Assembly: GCA_044222225.1 (NCBI GenBank)
Contig: JBGANR010000006.1
Coordinates: forward strand, 62,001 to 126,000
Length of the DNA: 64,000 nucleotides
DNA from: JBGANR01 sp044222225
GTDB lineage: Bacteria > Actinomycetota > Actinomycetes > Mycobacteriales > Mycobacteriaceae
Reading direction: 5' to 3'
This document shows, piece after piece, positions 15,931-24,024 of the stretch. The translations under genes were made by a program, and so were the position numbers. Positions within the stretch are counted from its first letter, which is position 1. Each line of letters opens with the position of its first letter. The notes below the pieces were generated by a model. That model made no database searches, was not told the origin of the DNA, and worked only from the letters and a program-made list of their open reading frames with translations.

Positions 15931-16715
15931 GGCGTCCGGCGGCGCAGCGTCGCCGCGGCGAGGAGCAGGGCCACGGCTGCGCAGCCGAGGACGACGGCGA
16001 TGTCCCAGACCCCGCGTTCACCGACGGCCGGCTCGGTGAGCACGAGCTTGAGCGCGTCGACGGCATAGGACAGCGGCAGAACATTGGAGATCGCCTCCAA
16101 CCAGGACGGCAGCTGATCGCGCGGCACGAGCAGCCCGCACAGGAACAACTGCGGCACCACGACGATGGGCATGAACTGCACGGCCTGGAACTCGGTGCGG
16201 GCGAACGCGCTGGCCAGCAACCCGAGCCCGACGCCGAGCAGGCCGCTCGCCACGGCCACCACCACGACCACACCCGCGGAGCCCGCGACGTCGACGCCGA
16301 GCGGGCCGATCGCGACGGTAGCGGCGATCGCGCTCGACGCCGCGGCCAGCAGCCCGAACGCCGTGCCGTAGCCGAACAACAGCGCGGGCTTGCCGATGGG
16401 CGTCGAGAGCAGGCGCTCGAGGGTGCCCGTGCTGCGCTCACGCTGCATCGCGATGGACGTCACGAGGAACAGCACCGCGAACGGCAGCACGCCGAGCATC
16501 GTGATGGCCACCCGGTCGAACAACGACGGCCCGAACGGCGGTGTCGGCTCGTTCTGATAGAGGAAGTACAGCAGGGTGACGAGCAGCGTCGGCACCACGA
16601 GGATCATGCCGAGCGTGCGGTGATCGGAGCGCAGCTGACGCAGGATGCGCACGGTGGTCGGGCCGTAGCCCGTGAGTGCGGACGGCCGATTCCGCACGCT
16701 GCGTCGGGCGTTCAT
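15927..16715 (-). CDS. ABC-2 type exporter permease
   Basis: 262 residues from the ATG at 16715. Six hydrophobic segments are visible with the ABC-2 landmarks: an N-terminal cytoplasmic segment, TLERLLSTPIGKPALLFGYG in the first inner loop (about 100-119), and a late FLCGLLVPRDQLPSWLEAIS followed by PLSYAVDALK (about 200-231). It forms the membrane part of the exporter whose ATPase gene overlaps its start (ATGA at 16712-16715); its own stop overlaps the TetR start. The drug or lipid substrate is unknown. Confidence 0.9.
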   Translation of the reverse strand: MNARRSVRNRPSALTGYGPTTVRILRQLRSDHRTLGMILVVPTLLVTLLYFLYQNEPTPPFGPSLFDRVAITMLGVLPFAVLFLVTSIAMQRERSTGTLERLLSTPIGKPALLFGYGTAFGLLAAASSAIAATVAIGPLGVDVAGSAGVVVVVAVASGLLGVGLGLLASAFARTEFQAVQFMPIVVVPQLFLCGLLVPRDQLPSWLEAISNVLPLSYAVDALKLVLTEPAVGERGVWDIAVVLGCAAVALLLAAATLRRRTP

Positions 16716-17443
16716 GCCGCGGCCCCCTGCACCAGCGCGAGGAAGGCGTCCTCGAGGTTCTGCCGGCCGGTGTCCCGCCGCAGCCCGGCGGCCGTCGTGG
16801 TGGCGACGAGTGCGCCGTCGCGGAGCAGCAGCAGGCCGTCGCAACGCTCGGCCTCGTCCATGACGTGGCTGCTGACGATGAGCGTGACGCCCGTCGCCGC
16901 CAGGTCGGCGAAGGTCTGCCACAGCTGCGCCCGCAGCACGGGGTCGAGCCCGACGGTCGGCTCGTCGAGCACGAGCAGCTCCGGCTTCGCGACGAGCGCG
17001 CACGCCAGCGAGACCCGCGAGTGCTGGCCGCCGGAGAGATCGGCGACGAGCCGGCGCTCGGCGCCGACCAGGTCGACGACGGCGATCGCGTCGGCGACGT
17101 CGGCCGCGCCGCCGCCGGACAGCGCGGCGAAGTAGCGGATGTTGTCGGCGACGCTCAGGTCCGGATAGACGCTGGGCGACTGCGTGACGTAGCCGACCCG
17201 GCCGCGCAGCTCCGGGCTGCCCGCGGGCAGGCCGAGGACGTCGACGGTGCCGCCGGCGACGATCTGCGAGCCGACGATCGCCCGCATGAGCGTCGTCTTG
17301 CCGCCGCCGGACGGGCCGAGCAGTCCGGTGATCGACGCGCGCGGCACGTCGAGATCCAAGCCACGCAGCACATCGTGCCCGCCGCGGCGAACACGCAGGT
17401 CGCGGATGGTGACCGCGAATTCATCTGGTGTTGAGTTCATCAT
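16712..17443 (-). CDS. ABC exporter ATP-binding protein
   Basis: 243 residues. Walker A is GPSGGGKTT at 43-51, the signature is LSGGQHSRVSLA, Walker B is LLVLDEPTVGLD, and the switch His is in VSSHVMDEAE. The signature Gln-His replaces the common Gln-Arg. It energises the ABC-2 permease encoded next. The first of two tandem ATG codons is used; the -10 box TTTAAT ends 7 bases before it, so the operon message is probably leaderless, and an inverted repeat spans this start. Confidence 0.92.
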   Translation of the reverse strand: MMNSTPDEFAVTIRDLRVRRGGHDVLRGLDLDVPRASITGLLGPSGGGKTTLMRAIVGSQIVAGGTVDVLGLPAGSPELRGRVGYVTQSPSVYPDLSVADNIRYFAALSGGGAADVADAIAVVDLVGAERRLVADLSGGQHSRVSLACALVAKPELLVLDEPTVGLDPVLRAQLWQTFADLAATGVTLIVSSHVMDEAERCDGLLLLRDGALVATTTAAGLRRDTGRQNLEDAFLALVQGAAA

Positions 17444-17453
17444 GAGATGAATT
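17418..17453. promoter_or_regulatory. Candidate TetR operator across the exporter start codon
   Basis: Nine-bp arms AATTCATCT (17418-17426) and AGATGAATT (17445-17453) separated by 18 bp. The outer arm overlaps the -10 box and the repeat encloses the start codon at 17443. It is the only AT-rich palindrome near the operon head, and the operon encodes a TetR regulator. Confidence 0.5.
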
Positions 17454-17479
17454 AAACGCCGGTGTCGCGGCCACCGCAA
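17451..17479 (-). promoter_or_regulatory. Leaderless promoter of the ABC-TetR-purT unit
   Basis: -35 TTGCGG (17474-17479), 17-bp spacer, -10 TTTAAT (17451-17456), 7 bases to the ATG at 17443. Confidence 0.55.
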
Positions 17480-17499
17480 GGGTCGATGGAGGTGGTGCG

Positions 17500-17574
17500 C
17501 GCTAAAAACTGCGCCCACAGGGCGCGATGACCCCGTATACGGGTTATCGCCTCGCTCAGACGCGGTTTTTAGCG
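17500..17574. repeat. Nested intergenic palindrome with AT-rich outer arms
   Basis: Outer arms 17500-17513 and 17561-17574 (CGCTAAAAACTGCG against CGCGGTTTTTAGCG, one mismatch). Inside lie GCGCCCACAGGGCGC (17511-17525) and a near-perfect palindrome centred on CCGTATACGG (17524-17550). The right arm includes the stop and last codons of the phosphoesterase gene. It could act as that gene's terminator. Confidence 0.75.
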
Positions 17575-18146
17575 GGCAACCCACGCAGCAACGTGGCCAC
17601 GACGTCCTCGGCAACCAGGCGATAGCCCCACTGGTCCACGCCGACGTTGATCTGCCGGCCCGATGTCTTCCACAAGCCGTGGACGTGTCCGCAGATCAGC
17701 GGTCTGTCGCCGGGCGACGGGCGGTGCCGGGCCAGTTTGCCGAGATACGGGTCGTCGGCGAACGGCAGATGCGAGACGACGACGTCGATGCCGTCCACCG
17801 TCGTCTCGGTCAGTCCCGAGGAGATCACCCGCTCGACGCCGGCGGCCAGCAGATCGTCGGCGTGCCGCTGCCAGGCACCGGTCTCGCGGCCGCGCGCCCA
17901 GAAGCGGTCGTGGTTGCCGGCGACGATCGTGATGTGCCCGTTGAGCTGCGGAATCGCGGCGAGCGCCGGCGCCGGATGCAACGAGACGTCGCCGAGATGC
18001 CACACCTCGTCGTCGGGGCCGACGGCGTCGTTCCAGTTCGCGATGAGCGCCTCGTCGTGCTCCTCGATCGAGCCGAAGGGCCGGCCGTCGCCGAGCACGA
18101 GGATGTTGCGGTGGCCGAAGTGGGTGTCGGCCGTCCAGAACCTCAC
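17556..18146 (-). CDS. Calcineurin-like metallophosphoesterase
   Basis: 196 residues. The two-metal phosphoesterase motifs are present: ADTHFGHRN (residues about 6-14; DxH), HLGDVSL (GDV), AGNHDRF (GNHD) and GHVHGLW (GHxH), with VVVSHLPF between. This is the small family resembling phage and bacterial HAD-like protein-phosphatase/nucleotidase annotations; the substrate cannot be told. Its GTG start overlaps the TerD-VWA stop (GTGA at 18143-18146), so the two products are coupled and probably act together. The final residues lie within the palindrome 17500-17574. Confidence 0.88.
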   Translation of the reverse strand: MRFWTADTHFGHRNILVLGDGRPFGSIEEHDEALIANWNDAVGPDDEVWHLGDVSLHPAPALAAIPQLNGHITIVAGNHDRFWARGRETGAWQRHADDLLAAGVERVISSGLTETTVDGIDVVVSHLPFADDPYLGKLARHRPSPGDRPLICGHVHGLWKTSGRQINVGVDQWGYRLVAEDVVATLLRGLPAKNRV

Positions 18147-19450
18147 CGGCCGACGATCCCGTGGGCGCGCGCGGCACGCAACCAGTCCGGGAACTCGCTG
18201 AGCAGGCGTCGATAGAGCTCGGCGTCGCTGATCCGGGAGATGTCGTCGACGCTGAAGAAGCCCGCGTTGTCGACGACGCGGCCGTCCATCGTGTCGAGCC
18301 GCTCCAGCACGCCGTAGTTCGCCCGGCCGAGACCGACGAACTGCCAGAACGCCGGCAGGGCCGACGCCCGCTTCATCAGCTCCGTGATCGGGCCGCGCTT
18401 GCTGAAACCGCCGTCGGTGAAGAACAGCACGAGCGTCGGCAGCGACGAACCGGGGACGAGGGAGCCGATGATCTCCGTCATGATCGGCAGCTCGACGTTG
18501 CTACCGCCGATGGCCCCGTAGTCGATGCCGCCGTGCACGCCGCCGAGGTGCAGATACGTCGAGCACCACGACTCCACGTCGGCGACCGTGATGTCGGGCA
18601 GCCGCGCATACGACTTCGCATAGAGATACGGCTCGAGGGTGCCGTCGTCGTCCACCTGCACCGCGATCGGCACCATCCGCTCGACCACCTCGTGGATCCG
18701 CCGTTCCTGATACTGACGCATCATGCTGCCGGTCTTGTCGATGACGAGCACGACGCGGGCCCGCGCGCCGGCGGCGCCCTTGTCGAGCAGCACCTTGGCG
18801 ACCGCGCGTTTGCGCAGGTCCAGCTTCTGCCGCTTCTCCAGCGAGAGCGTCGACTCCCCCGGCGCGGTGCGCAGCGCGAGCGGGTCGGCGGGCGGCGCCG
18901 AGGCGGGTCGCGGCGCCGCGGCGGGGCTCGGCTGTGCGGCGGGCGGCGCGGGCTCGTCGTCGACGGCCACACCATGATGGGTGACGAGCGCCGGCAGCCC
19001 CGCGTCCCACCCGGCGGAGACGTTGCGGATCTTCCACACGCCGTTCCGGCGGTAGAGCTCGAGCAGGATCGCGGCCCGCTCGGTGCTCAATCCGACGGCC
19101 GGGGCACTCGCGGCGCCGCCCGCGTGGGAGATCTGCACGCCCAGCCCCGGCACGGCGGCGAGGCTGCCCGGTGCCGCGTCGTCGAGGCAGACGGCGACGG
19201 ACAGCCGATCGACGGCCGCGGGCATCGCGGCCAGATCGACGTCGATCCGGTCGGGCGGCGTCAACCGCACCGCACCCTCCGGCGACACCGGCTGGTTGAA
19301 GAAGACGAAATCGCCGTCACCGCGGACGCGCTGGTCGGCGCCCAGCTGGAACGCCATGAGGTCGACCGTGCCCCGTCTGGCGCCGGAGACCGAGATCGTC
19401 ACCGGTCCGGTCGTGATCGTCGTGTTCTCGCCGCGCGCGAGCACCGCCAT
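18143..19450 (-). CDS. TerD domain - von Willebrand A domain fusion (stress/tellurium resistance family)
   Basis: 435 residues from the ATG at 19450, after GAGGGAGGGA. Residues 1 to about 165 are a TerD-like beta sandwich (LARGENTTITTGPVTISVS, then FVFFNQPVSPEGAVRL, then AAILLELYRRNGVWKIRNVSAGWDAGL), with acidic calcium-ligand candidates. A linker of about 50 residues rich in Ala/Pro follows. Residues about 230-435 are a VWA domain with the metal-site motif VIDKTGSMM, where Thr stands for the usual Ser, and a late FFTDGGFSKRG. Such fusions belong to the Ter-dependent stress module described in bacteria. It is coupled to the phosphoesterase downstream. Confidence 0.88.
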   Translation of the reverse strand: MAVLARGENTTITTGPVTISVSGARRGTVDLMAFQLGADQRVRGDGDFVFFNQPVSPEGAVRLTPPDRIDVDLAAMPAAVDRLSVAVCLDDAAPGSLAAVPGLGVQISHAGGAASAPAVGLSTERAAILLELYRRNGVWKIRNVSAGWDAGLPALVTHHGVAVDDEPAPPAAQPSPAAAPRPASAPPADPLALRTAPGESTLSLEKRQKLDLRKRAVAKVLLDKGAAGARARVVLVIDKTGSMMRQYQERRIHEVVERMVPIAVQVDDDGTLEPYLYAKSYARLPDITVADVESWCSTYLHLGGVHGGIDYGAIGGSNVELPIMTEIIGSLVPGSSLPTLVLFFTDGGFSKRGPITELMKRASALPAFWQFVGLGRANYGVLERLDTMDGRVVDNAGFFSVDDISRISDAELYRRLLSEFPDWLRAARAHGIVGR

Positions 19451-19471
19451 GGTCGTCCCTCCCTCGCCGCA

Positions 19472-19522
19472 GACAGGCGCCCCCGGGACGTCGCACATCG
19501 GCGACGCCCGGGGGCGCCTGTC
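19472..19522. terminator. Strong stem-loop after the aldehyde dehydrogenase gene
   Basis: Perfect 16-bp arms GACAGGCGCCCCCGGG (19472-19487) and its complement (19507-19522), loop 19 bp. It lies 13 bp beyond the dehydrogenase stop and upstream of the TerD-VWA start, both on the minus strand. Confidence 0.7.
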
Positions 19523-19534
19523 ATGTCCGCGTCG

Positions 19535-20881
19535 TCAGGATACGGTGCGGATCAGCTTCTTGTTGACGAACTCCTCGATGCCGAAGCGGCCGAGTTCGCG
19601 CCCGAAGCCGGAGCGCTTGATGCCGCCGAACGGCAGCTCGACGCCCTCGGCGCCGACACCGTTGACGAACACCATGCCCGCGTCGATCTTGTCGGCGACG
19701 CGCCGGGCCTGCTCGGCGTCCGTCGTGAAGACGTACGAGCCGAGGCCGAACGGGGTGTCGTTGGCGATGGCGACGGCGGCGTCCTCGGACGACGCCTTGT
19801 GCACGATCGCGACCGGGCCGAAGAACTCCTGGTGGTAGGCCGGGTTCTCCTTGCCGACGCCCGTCAGCACCGCGGGCGGGAAGAACGCGCCGTTGCGCTC
19901 GCCGCCCGAGGCGAGGGTCGCGCCGCCGGCGACGGCCGCCTCGACCTGCGCCTGCAGCCCCTCGGCCGCGCGCAGCGAGCTGAGCGGCGCGATGCCGTCG
20001 GCCGCCGCGAGCATCTGGGCGGTGAACTTCTCGACGAACTCGTCGTAGAGCCCCTCGGCCACGACGAAGCGCTTGGCGGCGTTGCATGCCTGGCCCGTGT
20101 TGTCCAGCCGGCCGGCGACGGCGGCCTCGACGGTGGCGTCGAGATCGGACGTCGAGAGCAGGATGAACGGGTCGGAGCCGCCCAACTCGAGGACGCACTT
20201 CTTGAGGTTGCGGCCGGCGATCTCGGCGACGGCCGCGCCGGCGCGCTCGGAGCCCGTCAGCGAGACGGCGGCGACGCGCGGGTCGGCGATGATGTCCGCC
20301 GCCTGCTCGTTGGTCGCCCGGATGTCGACGTACGCACCCTCGGGGAAGCCCGCGTCGAGGAAGATCCGCTGCAACGCCGTGGCCGATTCCGGGCACTGCG
20401 GGGCGTGCTTGAGCAGGATCGTGTTGCCGACGGCCAGGTTCGGTCCGGCGAACCGGGCGACCTGGTAGTAGGGGTAGTTCCACGGCATGATGCCGAGCAG
20501 GACGCCGATCGGTCCGCGGGTGATGACGGCCGAGCCCGTGCCGTCGAGCAGATCGACGGACTCCTCGGCCAGGAACACCTCGGCGTTGTCGGCGTAGTAC
20601 TCGTAGATCGCGGCCGAGAAGTCGACCTCGCCGAGCGACTGATCGCGCGGCTTGCCCATCTCGCGGACGATGATGTCGGCCAGTTCCTCACGACGTTCGG
20701 TGTGCAACTCGGCCACCCGGCGCACGAGCGCGGCGCGCTCGGCGACGGTGGACGTCTTCGCCCACGTCGCGCCGGCGTTCGCCGCCGCGTCCACAGCGGC
20801 GGCGATCTCGGCGTCGGTGGCCGTCGGGTAGGTCGCGACGACCTCACCCGTCGCAGGATCGGTCACGGCGTACTCGGACAT
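19535..20881 (-). CDS. Aldehyde dehydrogenase, succinate-semialdehyde dehydrogenase type
   Basis: 448 residues. It oxidises an aldehyde to an acid with NAD(P)+. The catalytic Cys is C266 in NTGQACNAAKRF, and the general base Glu is in CVLELGGSDPFIL (about 232). The motif set with RGPIGVLLGIMPWNYPYYQVAR near residue 112 and the GVELPFGGIKRSGFGRELG end is typical of the 450-residue GabD1/Sad group that converts succinate semialdehyde to succinate. AGGAG stands 6 bases before the ATG at 20881, which is preferred over the GTG 12 bases upstream. Confidence 0.88.
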   Translation of the reverse strand: MSEYAVTDPATGEVVATYPTATDAEIAAAVDAAANAGATWAKTSTVAERAALVRRVAELHTERREELADIIVREMGKPRDQSLGEVDFSAAIYEYYADNAEVFLAEESVDLLDGTGSAVITRGPIGVLLGIMPWNYPYYQVARFAGPNLAVGNTILLKHAPQCPESATALQRIFLDAGFPEGAYVDIRATNEQAADIIADPRVAAVSLTGSERAGAAVAEIAGRNLKKCVLELGGSDPFILLSTSDLDATVEAAVAGRLDNTGQACNAAKRFVVAEGLYDEFVEKFTAQMLAAADGIAPLSSLRAAEGLQAQVEAAVAGGATLASGGERNGAFFPPAVLTGVGKENPAYHQEFFGPVAIVHKASSEDAAVAIANDTPFGLGSYVFTTDAEQARRVADKIDAGMVFVNGVGAEGVELPFGGIKRSGFGRELGRFGIEEFVNKKLIRTVS

Positions 20882-20960
20882 CGCACTCCTCACATCGGAA
20901 TCATCTGGTCTCAGATGTCACGATAGGCCGCCGGGCGACGCTTGGGGAGGGAACAGCGAG

Positions 20961-22247
20961 TTAGACGATCGACTTGCGGACGATCGTCTGCTCCCGCCCC
21001 GGACCGACGCCGATGCACGAGATGTACGCCCCGGACAGCTCTTCGAGCCGCAGCACGTAGTCCTGTGCACGCTGCGGCAGGTCGTCGAACTCGCGAGCGC
21101 CGGAGATGTCCTCCCACCAGCCCGGCATCTCTTCGTAGATCGGCTTGGCGTGGTGGAAGTCGGTCTGCGTCATCGGCATCTCGTCGTGGCGGACGCCGTC
21201 GATCTCGTAGCCGACGCAGATCGGCACCGTCTTGAGCCCGGAGAGCACGTCGAGCTTGGTGAGGAAGAAGTCGGTGACGCCGTTGACGCGCGTCGCATAG
21301 CGGGCGATGACGGCGTCGAACCAGCCGCAACGACGCGGCCGGCCGGTCGTCACGCCGACCTCGCCACCGGTCTTGGCCAGGTACTGACCCCACTCGTCGA
21401 ACAGCTCGGTGGGGAACGGACCCGAGCCGACGCGCGTCGTGTACGCCTTGAGGATGCCGAGGACGGTCGTGATGCGCGTCGGGCCGATGCCGGAGCCGAC
21501 GGCCGCGCCGCCCGAGGTCGGATTCGAGGACGTCACGAACGGGTAGGTGCCGTGGTCGACGTCGAGCAGCGTGCCCTGGCTGCCTTCGAGGAGGACGGTC
21601 TCGCCGGCCTCCAGCGCCCGGTTGAGCAGCAGCCGGGTGTCGGCGATCCGCGGCGTGAACTGCTCGGCCTGAGCGAGCAGCCCGTCGACGACCGACTGCG
21701 GGTCGAGCGCGCGCCGGTTGTAGATCTTGGTGAGGATCTGATTCTTCACCTCGAGCGCGGCCTCGACCTTGTGCGTCAGCACCTTCTCGTCGAGGACGTC
21801 GGCGACGCGGATCCCGACGCGGGCGATCTTGTCCTGATAGCAGGGGCCGATGCCGCGTCCGGTGGTGCCGATCCGGCGGTTGCCGAGGAAACGCTCGGTC
21901 ACCTTGTCGATGGCCACGTGATACGGCATGAGCAGGTGCGCATCGGCCGAGAGCAGCAGGTTCGACGTGTCGACGCCGCGCTCCTCCAGTCCGGAGAGCT
22001 CGGCCAGCAGCACACCCGGGTCCACGACGACGCCGTTGCCGATGACGTTCTTGACGCCCGGCGTCAGGATCCCGGACGGGATGAGGTGCAGCGCGAACGA
22101 TTCGCCGTCGGGCAGCACGACGGTGTGGCCGGCGTTGTTGCCGCCCTGATAGCGGACGACCCACTGCAGGCTGCCGCCCAGGAGGTCGGTCGCCTTGCCC
22201 TTGCCCTCGTCGCCCCACTGGGCTCCGATCAACACGATTGCCGGCAT
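20961..22247 (-). CDS. purA: Adenylosuccinate synthetase
   Basis: 428 residues, full length. It joins IMP and aspartate with GTP, the first step from IMP to AMP. The GTP loop is GAQWGDEGKGKATDLL (about residues 7-22), followed by YQGGNNAGHTV (IMP site), TTGRGIGPCYQDK, EGSQGTLLDVDHGTYPFVTSSNPT and VTTGRPRRCGWFD, all landmark blocks. CAGGAGG precedes the ATG. It is divergent from the gene at 22324, an arrangement kept in mycobacteria (purA next to a divergent conserved gene). Confidence 0.97.
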   Translation of the reverse strand: MPAIVLIGAQWGDEGKGKATDLLGGSLQWVVRYQGGNNAGHTVVLPDGESFALHLIPSGILTPGVKNVIGNGVVVDPGVLLAELSGLEERGVDTSNLLLSADAHLLMPYHVAIDKVTERFLGNRRIGTTGRGIGPCYQDKIARVGIRVADVLDEKVLTHKVEAALEVKNQILTKIYNRRALDPQSVVDGLLAQAEQFTPRIADTRLLLNRALEAGETVLLEGSQGTLLDVDHGTYPFVTSSNPTSGGAAVGSGIGPTRITTVLGILKAYTTRVGSGPFPTELFDEWGQYLAKTGGEVGVTTGRPRRCGWFDAVIARYATRVNGVTDFFLTKLDVLSGLKTVPICVGYEIDGVRHDEMPMTQTDFHHAKPIYEEMPGWWEDISGAREFDDLPQRAQDYVLRLEELSGAYISCIGVGPGREQTIVRKSIV

Positions 22248-22323
22248 GTCGCCTCCTGACGTCGACGGCGGCCCGCCACCGGGCGCGAACCGCGGACGAT
22301 CCTACTGCGTGGCCACCGATAGC

Positions 22324-22980
22324 ATGTCGCCGATGTCTCACACCGTTCTCGCAGCCCCCGGCGCGCTCGATCTTCTCGGCGTGTCGGCGCCGGACGCCGT
22401 CGTCGTCGACCCCGTTGATCGCGCGGCCGTTCGCGGCGCAGTCGCGGGCGCGACGACGTCACGGATCGTCGTCGCCGGCGACGACTCCCTGCTCGCGGCG
22501 GTGCTGTCGACGCTGCTCGTCACGTCGCGACTGGGCGTCGAGGTGGGCTACGCGGCCGCGGCGAAGACGCACGCGACCCGCGTCTACGGACTGCCGCACG
22601 GCGCGCCCGGCTTCGAGCTCGCCGTCGCCGGCGCCGCGCGGCCCACCCCCCTCGTCCGCGACGACGCGGCGGTCGCCCTCGTCGGACGGGCGGTCATCGG
22701 ACCGCCGGAGGGCCGCTCGTTCCCCGGCGAGACGTACGTCGATTCGCAGCTGCTCGTCACCGGGGACGTGCGGGGCGTCGTCGTCGAACCGCTCGCCGAC
22801 GCGCCCGGCGTCTGCGCCCGCCGCACGTGGGGACTGCGCCGGCCGGTGCTCTCCGGGCGGGCCGTCCAGACCGGCGGGACGTCGTTCACCCTGGTGCGCG
22901 ACGGGATTCCGGGCGCGCGGCCCGTCAAACGCAGCTCGTTCTACCGACACGCCGACGACTGGCTGCTCGTCCGACCCTGA
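22324..22980 (+). CDS. Conserved hypothetical protein divergent from purA
   Basis: 218 residues from the ATG at 22324 (an ATG at 22333 and a GTG at 22309 are alternatives). Soluble, Ala/Val-rich, no signal peptide or membrane helix. Blocks such as RIVVAGDDSLLAAVLSTLLV (about 43-62) and the final FTLVRDGIPGARPVKRSSFY are regular enough to suggest a folded alpha/beta protein. Mycobacteria have a protein of about 215 residues at the same place beside purA, so I take this as its counterpart; its function is not known to me. The stop is followed at once by a long palindrome. Confidence 0.75.
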   Translation: MSPMSHTVLAAPGALDLLGVSAPDAVVVDPVDRAAVRGAVAGATTSRIVVAGDDSLLAAVLSTLLVTSRLGVEVGYAAAAKTHATRVYGLPHGAPGFELAVAGAARPTPLVRDDAAVALVGRAVIGPPEGRSFPGETYVDSQLLVTGDVRGVVVEPLADAPGVCARRTWGLRRPVLSGRAVQTGGTSFTLVRDGIPGARPVKRSSFYRHADDWLLVRP

Positions 22981-22984
22981 GCTT

Positions 22985-23057
22985 CCGCAAAACTGTAAAA
23001 ATTCGGGGGTCCAGCCGCCATGCGGGGCCGGACCCCCGGATTTTTACAGTTTTGCGG
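22985..23057. terminator. 28-bp-arm palindrome, probable terminator
   Basis: Arms 22985-23012 and 23030-23057, 28 bp each with one mismatch, loop 17 bp. The outer half is AT-rich (CCGCAAAACTGTAAAAAT on the left), the inner half G+C-rich (GGGGGTCC/GGACCCCC), so the transcript would form a G+C stem followed by a U/A stretch on either strand. It separates the 22324 gene from the transporter gene. Confidence 0.7.
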
Positions 23058-23079
23058 GTGCCGTCACGGCCAATCCATG

Positions 23080-23095
23080 CATACATGCTAATATG
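23080..23095. promoter_or_regulatory. -10 box within an AT-rich inverted repeat upstream of the CDF transporter
   Basis: CATACATGCTAATATG has CATA/TATG ends and contains TAATAT (23089-23094), a good -10 box about 20 bp before the ATG. In a zinc exporter gene such a repeat may bind an ArsR/SmtB-type metal sensor; this is a guess from context. Confidence 0.4.
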
Positions 23096-23114
23096 TGACC
23101 GCGAAGGAGGTGTC

Positions 23115-24023
23115 ATGGGACATGATCACGCCCACGTCGGGCACACACACGGAGCCGCGACGCCCGGACGACTGGGACGGATGATCGCGGCGGCGGCGCT
23201 GCTCGCCGCGTTCGTCGGGCTTGAGGTCGGCGTCGGTCTCGCCATCGGCTCGCTCTCCCTGCTCGCCGACGCCGGCCACATGGTCACCGACCTGCTCGCC
23301 CTCGGCATGGGCATCGCGGCCCTCGGTCTCGCCGCGCGCGGCAGCCGTACCCGATCCCGGACGTTCGGCTGGCATCGCGCCGAGGTGCTGACGGCCGTCG
23401 TCAACGCCGCACTGCTGCTCGGCGTCGGGGCGTACATCCTCATCGAGGCGATCGATCGGATCGGCGCCCGGCCCGACGTCGCCGCCATCCCCCTCATCGC
23501 GACGGCCGCCGCAGGCCTCGCCGCGAACGTCGTCGTCATGCTCCTGCTGCGGCGGGACGCCGAGGACTCCCTGGCCGTGCGCGGCGCCTACCTGGAGGTG
23601 CTCGCCGACGCCGTCAGCTCGGTGGGCGTGCTCATCGCCGGACTCGTCACCCTCACCACGGGCTGGCCGTACGCCGATCTCGTCGCGGCCGTCCTCATCG
23701 CCGTCTGGGTGGTGCCGCGCGCCGTTCGGCTGGCCCTCGACGCGCTGCGGATCCTCGTCCAGCAGGGCCCGCGCCACATCGACGTCGCGGCCGTCCACGC
23801 CGGCATCGCCGGGGTCCCGGGCGTCGACGACGTCCACGACCTGCACATCTGGACGCTGACCACCGGCATGGACGTCGCGACGGTGCACGTCACGTCCGAG
23901 GCCGATCCGGCGCGGACGCTCGCGGCCGTCCGCGCCGTGCTGCACGGCCACGGCCTCGAGCACGCGACCGTCCAGATCGAATCCGCCGCCCAGGCGGCCG
24001 GCTGCGACGAGGTCACCTGGTAG
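23115..24023 (+). CDS. Cation diffusion facilitator, zinc/cobalt/cadmium exporter type
   Basis: 302 residues; AAGGAGG stands 5 bases before the ATG. Short His-rich N-terminus (MGHDHAHVGHTHG), six transmembrane helices, and a cytoplasmic C-terminal domain from about residue 205 with DVHDLHIWTLTTGMDVATVHV. The transport site pairs are LLADAGHMVTD in helix 2 and LEVLADAVSSVG in helix 5; the second pair has Glu where ZitB has His, as in CzcD-like proteins. It exports divalent metal, most likely zinc, against protons. The gene is single and preceded by an AT-rich repeat. Confidence 0.92.
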   Translation: MGHDHAHVGHTHGAATPGRLGRMIAAAALLAAFVGLEVGVGLAIGSLSLLADAGHMVTDLLALGMGIAALGLAARGSRTRSRTFGWHRAEVLTAVVNAALLLGVGAYILIEAIDRIGARPDVAAIPLIATAAAGLAANVVVMLLLRRDAEDSLAVRGAYLEVLADAVSSVGVLIAGLVTLTTGWPYADLVAAVLIAVWVVPRAVRLALDALRILVQQGPRHIDVAAVHAGIAGVPGVDDVHDLHIWTLTTGMDVATVHVTSEADPARTLAAVRAVLHGHGLEHATVQIESAAQAAGCDEVTW

Positions 24024-24024
24024 A

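Noticed and set aside
15310..16441. Extension of purT upstream in the same frame, making an 842-residue protein
   Set aside because: The extra part is out of frame with the clear TetR and permease genes and is low complexity; a ribosome site precedes the ATG at 15310.
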